Part shown: piece by piece, positions 1 through 5,361 of the stretch
Layout of the letters: the number at the start of each line of letters is the position of its first letter
How positions within the stretch are numbered: position 1 is the first letter of the stretch
Source: CAZWXH01 sp964637725
Lineage (GTDB): Bacteria > Bacillota_I > Bacilli_A > Erysipelotrichales > Coprobacillaceae
DNA: 9,623 bases
Direction: 5' to 3'
Assembly (NCBI GenBank): GCA_964637725.1
Contig: CAZWXH010000067.1
Location: 1 to 9,623, forward strand
Translations under genes and position numbers: made by a program
The notes under the pieces: generated by a model
What the model was told of the DNA's origin: nothing
Databases searched by the model: none
Seen by the model: the letters and a program-made list of their open reading frames with translations, nothing else

Positions 1-100
1 GTCCAGCGGGGATATTCTATTGATCACTAAGACAAAAAAAGACAAATTCAAAAAAAAGTTTCTTCAAGGATTAGAAAAGGAGGGAAACATTAAGAAATGA
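1..100 (+). CDS. C-terminal fragment of a probable LytTR-family response regulator (cut by the window edge)
   Basis: An open frame runs from the left edge (first full codon at base 2) to a TGA at 98-100. It encodes about 32 residues containing GDILLITKTKKDKFKKKFL. The pattern 'nG-D-x-L-x-I-x-x-x-K-x-x-x-F' followed by a short basic tail resembles the last strand and helix of LytTR DNA-binding domains. The two LytTR regulators on the other strand end similarly (for example LTLSRKYAKELKQRF). The TGA overlaps the next gene's ATG in an ATGA arrangement, as expected for a response regulator translationally coupled to its sensor kinase. Family assignment rests on a short tail and on context, so it is tentative. 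It could be another protein with a Lys-rich C-terminus, but the coding frame and overlap look real. Confidence 0.5.
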   Translation, partial: SSGDILLITKTKKDKFKKKFLQGLEKEGNIKK

Positions 101-1392
101 ATGTAACAAATATTATTATAAGTTTAGCGCTGTCGATTTGTGACATTATGCTGATTAGATATTTTTTAAAGAACAGATATATCGAAAAAAGAAAACTTAA
201 AAGTTCCAAAGTGACTGTTGAAATTATTCTGCTTTTCTTAGGAAACTCACAGTTGTTACCTACTTATATCTCTTTTATAATAATAATCGTAACTATATTG
301 CTAATCTTCAATTCATACAGTATAAGTATAAACAAAAAAGTAATTTTACTATTGACTATCATATTAGTCAAAGTACTCATAGAAAATTTATCGGTAATAT
401 TGTTTAGTTGGATTTTTAATATAACAATTTTCTTGAGCAAGGAAAAAGTACTCAATCCATATTCAATTCTTGTAAAAATCATAGTTCGCTATTTATATTA
501 CATATTTATAATTGGTTGTATAAATCTCAATTCAACAAAAAAGGTCTTACTATATCATTTTAAATGGATTAGTCTATTTATATCCGCTTATTTTTCATTA
601 ACCATTATTTTATTAGATAATACTTTATTCTACTTCGCTAATATTGGTAGAACTTTCGTATTCATAGTTATTGTCTATAACTTTGCATTAATAATGTTTG
701 ATAGATATCAAAGGAAAGCAGAAGCAATGGAGAAAGAATTCATTATCACTAAACAAAGAATAGAAGATGATAAGAAATATCTTATTAAGACTGAAGCAGC
801 TCATGATGAGATGCGAGCATTTCGTCATGACTTAACAAATAAGTTATCGATTATTAGTTCTCATATTCAACGTGGTGAGAAAGATATTGCATTAAAACAT
901 CTAGAAGAAATGGGTGTTACGATTGCTAGTAATAAAGCAAAGATTTATATTGGTGATCCTTCAGTAGATAGTATCATTGATGCAAGAGTTGATGATATGC
1001 TTAGTAAAGGTATTACTTTTGAGGATTCTTATGGATTAATTTGTATTGGAAGAATTGATTCATATGACTTAGCTCTTTTATTTGCGTTAGCATTAGATAA
1101 TGCGATTGAAGCAGTTGAGAGAATAACAGAAGGTGAAAAAAGAATTAGCCTAGATATTCATACACAAAGAGAATTTCTTTATATCAATATTGAAAATACC
1201 TTCATATCTAAAGGCAAGAATGATTTTACTCGCACAAGTAAGAAAACAAATATTGAAAGTCATGGTTTTGGTGTGAAGAAGATGAAAAGTCTTGTAAATA
1301 AGTATGATGGTTTAATGGATTATCATTTTAATGGTAATTCAGTTATGTTGAAGATAGTTCTCAATAACAACTACATAAAAGAAAACGTCTAG
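97..1392 (+). CDS. AgrC-like membrane sensor histidine kinase, GHKL type
   Basis: A 431-aa sensor kinase, of the kind that autophosphorylates on His and passes the phosphate to a LytTR response regulator. Residues 1-200 are strongly hydrophobic and could form about six membrane segments (roughly 4-24, 41-72, 81-112, 122-143, 155-175, 184-202). A linker helix follows (203-235). The phosphoacceptor motif RHDLTNKL lies at 243-250 with His244. The ATP-binding domain shows the N-box LDNAIEAV at 333-340 (Asn335) and a glycine box HGFGVKKM at 389-396. This is the layout of the AgrC/ComD/VirS class (HATPase_c_5). ATG 97 follows AAGGAGGG (77-84) at a rather long 12-base distance and overlaps the preceding stop, implying coupling. 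No agrB or agrD-like peptide gene is visible in the window, so the signal is unknown. Family call is firm; ligand and partner are inferred. Confidence 0.92.
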   Translation: MNVTNIIISLALSICDIMLIRYFLKNRYIEKRKLKSSKVTVEIILLFLGNSQLLPTYISFIIIIVTILLIFNSYSISINKKVILLLTIILVKVLIENLSVILFSWIFNITIFLSKEKVLNPYSILVKIIVRYLYYIFIIGCINLNSTKKVLLYHFKWISLFISAYFSLTIILLDNTLFYFANIGRTFVFIVIVYNFALIMFDRYQRKAEAMEKEFIITKQRIEDDKKYLIKTEAAHDEMRAFRHDLTNKLSIISSHIQRGEKDIALKHLEEMGVTIASNKAKIYIGDPSVDSIIDARVDDMLSKGITFEDSYGLICIGRIDSYDLALLFALALDNAIEAVERITEGEKRISLDIHTQREFLYINIENTFISKGKNDFTRTSKKTNIESHGFGVKKMKSLVNKYDGLMDYHFNGNSVMLKIVLNNNYIKENV

Positions 1393-1415
1393 TATTTTAT
1401 ATACTAGGCGTTTTC
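1381..1415. terminator. Bidirectional intrinsic terminator between the convergent kinase and LytTR operons
   Basis: Arms GAAAACGTCTAGTAT (1381-1395) and ATACTAGGCGTTTTC (1401-1415) pair over 15 positions with one T-G wobble, around a 5-base loop. The minus-strand transcript continues into TTTTATG. The plus-strand right arm itself ends in TTTTC. The hairpin contains the kinase stop codon (1390-1392) and overlaps the minus-strand regulator's stop (1414-1416) by two bases, so one element would end both transcripts. Confidence 0.85.
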
Positions 1416-2115
1416 ATTGATTGAGATACATGAATCTTTGTTTGAGTTCTTTTGCATACTTCCTTGATAATGTAAGAACATGACCGTTATCCATAACAAC
1501 ACTATCTGGTCCACATTCTAATACATGTTCTAAGTTAATTAAAAAGCTTCTTTGGATTTTACAGAAACCAAGTTCTTCTAATTGGTCTTTGATTTTTCTG
1601 AGTGCTTCACTGGTTCCAAAATGAGAACCTAGGGTACAATGTATTTTACATTCTTTATAAGATGTTTCAATATAAATGATATTACTTGTTTTCATAGTAA
1701 TAAGACCATTGGATGTTTTGAATTCAAAACATCTCACTCTTGTTTTATATTTAATATACGATCTTCCTAATTCATTTTTAAACTCTACTGGATTTATCGG
1801 TTTTAATAGATATTGAAATGATTCTACATAAAACGATTTTTGAACATATTTAATATGTGCTGTTATATATGTAAGATGAGCGTTTGGTAAAGTCTTTCTC
1901 ATTTCCATAGCAACAGCAACACCGTTGTATTCATTCATTTCCATATCTAGATAAACGAAATCGAATTCTGTTGTTTTACATGCATTCATAAAATCTAGTG
2001 GATTGGTGTATCCTTGAATATAAAAATCTTCACCTGTTTCTTTTTCAAATTCACGAAGAAGTCCAATTACATATGTAACAACTTCTTGTTCATCATCGCA
2101 TACTGCTATTTTCAA
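1414..2115 (-). CDS. LytTR response regulator with intact receiver (AgrA-like)
   Basis: The receiver domain occupies about residues 1-120 and is complete: the acidic pair after VC (D7, D8), phosphoacceptor D57 in VYLDMEM, T85 in TYITAH and K105 in LLKPI. The LytTR DNA-binding domain spans about 128-230, with the conserved FCKIQRSFLINLEHV and LSRKYAKELKQRF blocks. In-frame ATGs exist at 2157, 2133 and 2130 but have no Shine-Dalgarno. A TTG at 2115 has GGGGG (2124-2128) 8 bases upstream and yields a family-typical start, (M)KIAVCDDEQ, giving 233 aa. With this start it overlaps the upstream regulator by 23 bp, implying translational coupling. It probably activates or represses promoters bearing paired LytTR sites when phosphorylated. 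The kinase converging on it is a candidate partner, but the kinase has its own upstream regulator-like fragment. Confidence 0.9.
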   Translation of the reverse strand: MKIAVCDDEQEVVTYVIGLLREFEKETGEDFYIQGYTNPLDFMNACKTTEFDFVYLDMEMNEYNGVAVAMEMRKTLPNAHLTYITAHIKYVQKSFYVESFQYLLKPINPVEFKNELGRSYIKYKTRVRCFEFKTSNGLITMKTSNIIYIETSYKECKIHCTLGSHFGTSEALRKIKDQLEELGFCKIQRSFLINLEHVLECGPDSVVMDNGHVLTLSRKYAKELKQRFMYLNQ

Positions 2116-2839
2116 TTTGTTTTCCCCCATCATTCTTATTGTTTCTGTATTGATCATACTTTTTATGTATTTCTCTTAAATGAATATAACTGGTATTAAA
2201 AACTTCCCTAGTTTTTAATATACAGTTTTTTTCTGTTAAGAAATCTATATCATTCATATTAACGACTACTCCTTGATTGACTTTTAAAAAGGTCCTGGGT
2301 AACAAGTAGTCATAGATATGTTTCTTCTGTCTAGAACTACAACTGTAAACCTCATCATGAGTAAATATGTTCGTTCTATGATAATAGGATTCTACATATC
2401 TGATTTCTCTTGTATTAAAGACTTTTGTTTCTTTGTAGTTAAGATAAACTTCAAAGTCTTTATCTTTACTTCTTTCAATATCAATAGATTCCTTTAATAC
2501 TTTATAAAAGCTTTTTGATTCTATAGGTCTAATAATATAATCATATCCACCATTTCTTACTATATCGCTTTGTGCTGTTCTTTCATCTACAATAAGAACA
2601 ACTTTACAATCTGGTAATCGCCTTGAAATGACATGAGCAGTCTTCATCCCTTTATCTTCCTCCATAGAGTATTCAACATAGAGTAATTGATAGTCTCTAA
2701 AACGAAGTGAATACATGAGATTATTACGCTGTGTAAAACGATAAATCCTTTTAGGCATGTTCTCATAATAGCACTCTTTTATTTTTCTTTCAATTAAATT
2801 CAAGTAATCTTTTTGATCTGTACAAATAGCTATATTCAT
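2093..2839 (-). CDS. LytTR regulator with degenerate (pseudo-)receiver domain
   Basis: A 248-aa protein with the same two-domain layout as its downstream neighbour. The receiver fold is recognisable (MNIAICTDQ at the start, YQLLYVEYSM at 50-59, YIIRPIESKSF at 101-111), but the phosphorylation site is altered. The acidic pair is T7-D8, the acceptor Asp is replaced by Glu56, the switch Thr/Ser by Val84 and the invariant Lys by Arg104. The LytTR DNA-binding domain (about 130-230) is well kept, including LKVNQGVVVNMNDIDFL. It should therefore bind DNA without phosphotransfer, perhaps as a constitutive form or a dimer partner of the intact regulator. ATG 2839 has CCTCCCT on the plus strand (AGGGAGG on the message, 2850-2856), 10 bases away. 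It is first in a two-gene operon, divergent from an XRE regulator. Confidence 0.88.
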   Translation of the reverse strand: MNIAICTDQKDYLNLIERKIKECYYENMPKRIYRFTQRNNLMYSLRFRDYQLLYVEYSMEEDKGMKTAHVISRRLPDCKVVLIVDERTAQSDIVRNGGYDYIIRPIESKSFYKVLKESIDIERSKDKDFEVYLNYKETKVFNTREIRYVESYYHRTNIFTHDEVYSCSSRQKKHIYDYLLPRTFLKVNQGVVVNMNDIDFLTEKNCILKTREVFNTSYIHLREIHKKYDQYRNNKNDGGKQIENSSMR

Positions 2840-2866
2840 TTTTTGTTTTCCTCCCTATTAGCATAA

Positions 2867-2923
2867 TTACATTTTATGTAAAAAACTAAGACTTGTGTTT
2901 ACACTTTTGGCCCTTTTAAACAC
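2867..2923. repeat. Two inverted repeats in the LytTR operon leader
   Basis: TTACAT-TTT-ATGTAA (2867-2881) is a perfect 6-bp inverted repeat lying 10 bases upstream of the ribosome binding site of the first LytTR gene. A second pair, GTGTTTA (2895-2901) and TAAACAC (2917-2923), is separated by 15 bases. They could be operator sites or leader RNA structure. I see no clear paired LytTR consensus sites. Confidence 0.4.
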
Positions 2924-2966
2924 TTCTTTTTCTAGTTTTGTCGTTTTTCGTATAAATATGTCAAAA

Positions 2967-2995
2967 TTCATAGCAATTTTATTTTTATTTGCAAA
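2967..2995 (-). promoter_or_regulatory. Candidate promoter of the two-gene LytTR operon
   Basis: On the minus strand, TTTGCA (2990-2995) is followed after 17 bases by TATGAA (2967-2972). The TGC just before it makes an extended -10. Both boxes match consensus at only 4 of 6 positions. The start would be near 2960, leaving a leader of about 120 bases before the ATG at 2839. The -35 overlaps the TTGCAA repeats, so a bound protein could block it. Confidence 0.35.
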
Positions 2996-3001
2996 TTGCA
3001 A
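2989..3001. repeat. Tandem TTGCAA half-sites between divergent promoters; candidate operator
   Basis: Two copies of the self-complementary hexamer TTGCAA (2989-2994 and 2996-3001) are separated by one A. They sit between the XRE gene promoter and the likely LytTR operon promoter, overlapping the latter's -35. The adjacent XRE protein is an obvious candidate to bind here, but nothing in the sequence proves it. Confidence 0.4.
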
Positions 3002-3031
3002 GAATTTTACCTCAAGCAAACATTTATAGTG

Positions 3032-3050
3032 TATAATGTACTCAAGGTGG
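3032..3050 (+). promoter_or_regulatory. Promoter -10 and ribosome binding site of the XRE gene
   Basis: A perfect TATAAT lies at 3032-3037. No good -35 is present (TACCTC at 3009-3014 is at 17-base spacing), so the promoter may need an activator or be weak. AGGTGG (3045-3050) is the ribosome binding site, 7 bases before ATG 3058. The predicted start of transcription falls at or next to it, giving a very short leader. Confidence 0.6.
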
Positions 3051-3057
3051 TGAGAAC

Positions 3058-3303
3058 ATGAGCATTGGAGAAAGATTAAAATCATTAAGACAAGAGAGAG
3101 GTCTAACACAAAGAGAAGTTGCAGAGACATTAAATATGTCTAAGCCTATTGTTTCTCAGTATGAGTCTGACCAAAGAACTCCTTCACTAGGGAAATTAAT
3201 TAGTTTTTCTAGATTCTATAAAGCATCTTTAGATTACATATGTGAAAACGTAGATCAAAAAAATGCCTATTATGGTGATATAAAAAAAGCAACTAAGAAA
3301 TAA
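3058..3303 (+). CDS. XRE-family helix-turn-helix transcriptional regulator
   Basis: An 81-aa Cro/C1-type DNA-binding protein. The single HTH_XRE domain fills residues 4-62: IGERLKSLRQERGLTQREVA, then NMSKPIVSQYESDQRTPS with the recognition helix near 28-36, and a final helix ending ASLDYI. A short basic tail (GDIKKATKK) follows, with no sensor or protease domain. The size and layout match stand-alone repressors that control their own and neighbouring promoters. It is transcribed divergently from the LytTR operon across a 218-bp region rich in inverted repeats. It converges on the RloAB pair, from which a hairpin separates it. Control of the LytTR operon is therefore more likely than control of the defence pair, but both are inferences. 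Confidence 0.9.
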   Translation: MSIGERLKSLRQERGLTQREVAETLNMSKPIVSQYESDQRTPSLGKLISFSRFYKASLDYICENVDQKNAYYGDIKKATKK

Positions 3304-3321
3304 AAATACATAAGAATATAA

Positions 3322-3359
3322 AAAAACACAAACAATCTTAATTGAAGGTTTGTGTTTTT
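3322..3359. terminator. Bidirectional intrinsic terminator between the XRE gene and rloB
   Basis: Arms AAAAACACAAAC (3322-3333) and GTTTGTGTTTTT (3348-3359) pair perfectly over 12 bp around a 14-base loop. T-runs form the end of the right arm on both strands. It lies 18 bases after the XRE stop and 12 bases beyond the rloB stop (3372), so it serves both convergent units. Confidence 0.85.
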
Positions 3360-3371
3360 GTATACTTAGTT

Positions 3372-4058
3372 TTATAAATACATATATTTGATTTCTTCAG
3401 GAAGATATTTAGCTAATTCTTCTACTAACTCATATACTTTTGTCCCTGGAGCAATATCCGCACTTGATAAACCATAGTTTTCATCTATTATTTTTTTTGC
3501 ATATCTAATAGCCTTTTTGGGATTTCCGTACTCATTTAGTATTTCAAAAATATGAGGAAGATTTTTTTCATACTTAGATAAACCTAAGGATTTAAACTTG
3601 TTATTGAGATACTTTATATACTCTTGTCTATGATTATTAGATTTATAATTATCAAAATGAAGAATAAACCATATTTCAATACATTCATTACTCCATGCTG
3701 CATGATATTGAATATCTTGATTGAGTTTATTAAGGCTCTTTGCTCTTTCTTCAACCCTATTAAAATGAGATTTTTCAAAAGAATCTTTATCATACACACA
3801 CCATATCTGTCCTTTTTTAATATGATTATTTCTAACATAGTTTTCAGCCATTTTCATAACAGTCATTGTATTTGCACCGCAAGGTTCAATTGAAATAATA
3901 ACTGTATTCTTATAAACCGCATTACTTTCAATATTTTTTTTAAAACCTGCAAAATAATTTGGTTCTGTTTTTTCACCTTCACAGAAAATATAGAATCGAT
4001 CTTTTATTGTTTCAAGTATTTCCTGTTTACGTTTTTTCCGCCAATCGTTCTTACTCAT
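3372..4058 (-). CDS. rloB: RloB-family TOPRIM-like protein (AbiLii-like, probable phage defence effector)
   Basis: A 228-aa protein of the RloB family. Family hallmarks, numbered from the chosen start: FYIFCEGEKTEPNYF (22-36, acidic residues in CEGEKTE), an isolated VYDKDSF (88-94) giving a D-x-D pair, and WSNECIEIWFILHF (122-135). A glutamate near the first strand and a later D-x-D fit a TOPRIM-like metal-binding fold as used by OLD-family nucleases, so nuclease activity is inferred. An ATG at 4064 has only 2 bases after GGAG. The ATG at 4058 has GGAG (4067-4070) at 8 bases and is preferred. It overlaps the end of the ATPase gene by 8 bp (ATGAGTAA), so the two are co-translated. ATPase plus RloB is the arrangement of Rlo and lactococcal AbiL abortive-infection pairs. 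Family call is strong; activity against phage is inferred. Confidence 0.85.
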   Translation of the reverse strand: MSKNDWRKKRKQEILETIKDRFYIFCEGEKTEPNYFAGFKKNIESNAVYKNTVIISIEPCGANTMTVMKMAENYVRNNHIKKGQIWCVYDKDSFEKSHFNRVEERAKSLNKLNQDIQYHAAWSNECIEIWFILHFDNYKSNNHRQEYIKYLNNKFKSLGLSKYEKNLPHIFEILNEYGNPKKAIRYAKKIIDENYGLSSADIAPGTKVYELVEELAKYLPEEIKYMYL

Positions 4059-5268
4059 TAACATTTCTCCAATCTATAATCTTTTTTAGATACGGATCAG
4101 CGCCATACTTCCCTTCTAAATATTGTTTATCATATGTCGCATCTTTTCTAATTGAGTTTCCTTTTTCATCTTTAAACTCTACTAATGAATACAGTATAGA
4201 ATTTTGTTCATTGCCTTTTGCGACAAACCATATTTCATCTCTTCTAAAGAATTCTGAGCTTAATGTAGATAAATCATGTGAAGTATAAATTAATTGAGCT
4301 TTGTTTGTATTAATTGTTAAATCTGTATAAAGATGAATAATATATTTTAGAAGTATGGGATGAATCTTTGCATCTAATTCATCAATAACTAGTGTTCGAC
4401 CGTTTTTTAGACTTGCTATAACAAAAGGTAAAAGTCCAAATACTTTCCTTGTTCCACTTGATTCTTTTTCTAAAGGTAACTCTTTGCGATATCCATTAAC
4501 AATATGCGTTGAATATATTTTGATTTTCCCGTCATCCTTCTTTTCAACTCTAAAATCCTCAATATCTATATCGAGTTCTTTAATCATTGCAAGAATAAGA
4601 TTCTTGTATTCATCAGATTCACTTATATATACAGTTGCTTCTCGTACTGGACTTCCATAATTAATAATCGTGATTTTCTTCTCAAACCATTCGATCACAT
4701 CTCTAATAATATCATTATTACGATATGTCATACCCAGATATGACAATAAAGGAATATCATCTGATAAGTCTTCACTTACTTTTAGACTTGATAGTTTCCC
4801 TTTTAATACGAATTGACCATTTGCTTTTTCAAATAAAGAAGATTTTCTATTAGTTTCCAATTTGATTTGATCTAAGCTTTCATAAATAACGTTATTATCT
4901 TTAATGTGAAGAATATATCTATACTCAGAAATCTCAGTTCTAAAAAATATTTCAAATTCAGTTGGTTGATTTTCTGTCTCTTTAGAAAACAAGAAAGGGA
5001 TAACTGGAGTTCTTTCTATTTCAATATTGTCTACTGATAACATGATTCTTGCTCTTAAAACAGTAGTGTAAAGAGCATGAATGGCTTCAAGTACATTTGA
5101 TTTACCACCACCATTTGGACCATATAATACTGCTATTGGCAAAAAATTCTCACCATCATTACACTTTATAATATTATCTTTATGTTCGCTTATTTTAGCA
5201 GCTTGCATATCTAATGTGACTTCTTCTTTAATACTTTTAAAATTTTTAACACTAAATTGACATAACAT
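4051..5268 (-). CDS. rloA: RloA/AbiLi-like AAA ATPase, partner of RloB
   Basis: An ATP-binding protein of the SMC/ABC-like AAA class that partners RloB and related toxins. Residues are numbered from the upstream GTG (5274), so subtract 2 for the chosen start. The N-terminal strand is FSVKNFKSIKEEVTLDM. Walker A is YGPNGGGKSN (51-60, Lys58). A long middle insertion follows, then the ABC-like signature ESSGTRK (271-277). Walker B is TLVIDELD (294-301), followed by the D-loop AKIHP and the switch histidine in TSHD (331-334). All catalytic motifs are intact. The upstream GTG overlaps the GGAGGT ribosome binding site, so ATG 5268, 6 bases from it, is preferred (405 aa). It is first in a two-gene operon with rloB. 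By analogy with OLD, Gabija and PARIS it probably senses a phage cue and gates the TOPRIM partner. Confidence 0.88.
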   Translation of the reverse strand: MLCQFSVKNFKSIKEEVTLDMQAAKISEHKDNIIKCNDGENFLPIAVLYGPNGGGKSNVLEAIHALYTTVLRARIMLSVDNIEIERTPVIPFLFSKETENQPTEFEIFFRTEISEYRYILHIKDNNVIYESLDQIKLETNRKSSLFEKANGQFVLKGKLSSLKVSEDLSDDIPLLSYLGMTYRNNDIIRDVIEWFEKKITIINYGSPVREATVYISESDEYKNLILAMIKELDIDIEDFRVEKKDDGKIKIYSTHIVNGYRKELPLEKESSGTRKVFGLLPFVIASLKNGRTLVIDELDAKIHPILLKYIIHLYTDLTINTNKAQLIYTSHDLSTLSSEFFRRDEIWFVAKGNEQNSILYSLVEFKDEKGNSIRKDATYDKQYLEGKYGADPYLKKIIDWRNVNE

Positions 5269-5287
5269 AATCACACCTCCTTACTCT

Positions 5288-5315
5288 ATTATACTCGATT
5301 TTGAATTTTTGTATA
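5288..5315 (-). promoter_or_regulatory. Promoter of the rloA-rloB operon
   Basis: On the minus strand, TATACA (5310-5315, 4 of 6 matches) is followed after 16 bases by a perfect TATAAT (5288-5293). Transcription would start near 5281, directly before GGAGGT (5275-5280), giving a leader of only about 13 bases. The defence pair can thus be expressed independently of the upstream SWIM gene. Confidence 0.65.
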
Positions 5316-5318
5316 CAG

Positions 5319-5339
5319 ATATGAGAAAATTTCTCATAT
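5319..5339. promoter_or_regulatory. 21-bp perfect palindrome upstream of the rloA promoter; candidate operator
   Basis: Arms ATATGAGAAA (5319-5328) and TTTCTCATAT (5330-5339) match over all 10 bp around a single A. It begins 3 bp upstream of the rloA -35 and lies 22 bp past the SWIM gene stop. On the minus transcript it is not followed by a T-run, so it is a poor terminator for the SWIM gene. The plus strand does continue with TTTTTG. An activator or repressor site is the best reading. Confidence 0.55.
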
Positions 5340-5361
5340 TTTTGTTCATAATATTGAACTC

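Noticed and set aside
2961..2966. Consensus TTGACA on the minus strand as the LytTR operon -35
   Set aside because: The hexamer matches perfectly, but no -10-like sequence lies 16-18 bases downstream, so the extended -10 candidate at 2967-2995 was preferred.
2867..3130. Minus-strand 87-codon frame across the LytTR/XRE control region
   Set aside because: It starts inside the XRE gene on the opposite strand, has no ribosome binding site, and runs through the promoter region and repeats.
3624..4288. Plus-strand open frames opposite rloB and the end of rloA
   Set aside because: They are mirror images of well-supported minus-strand genes, lack ribosome binding sites, and have hydrophobic low-complexity translations typical of antisense AT-rich frames.
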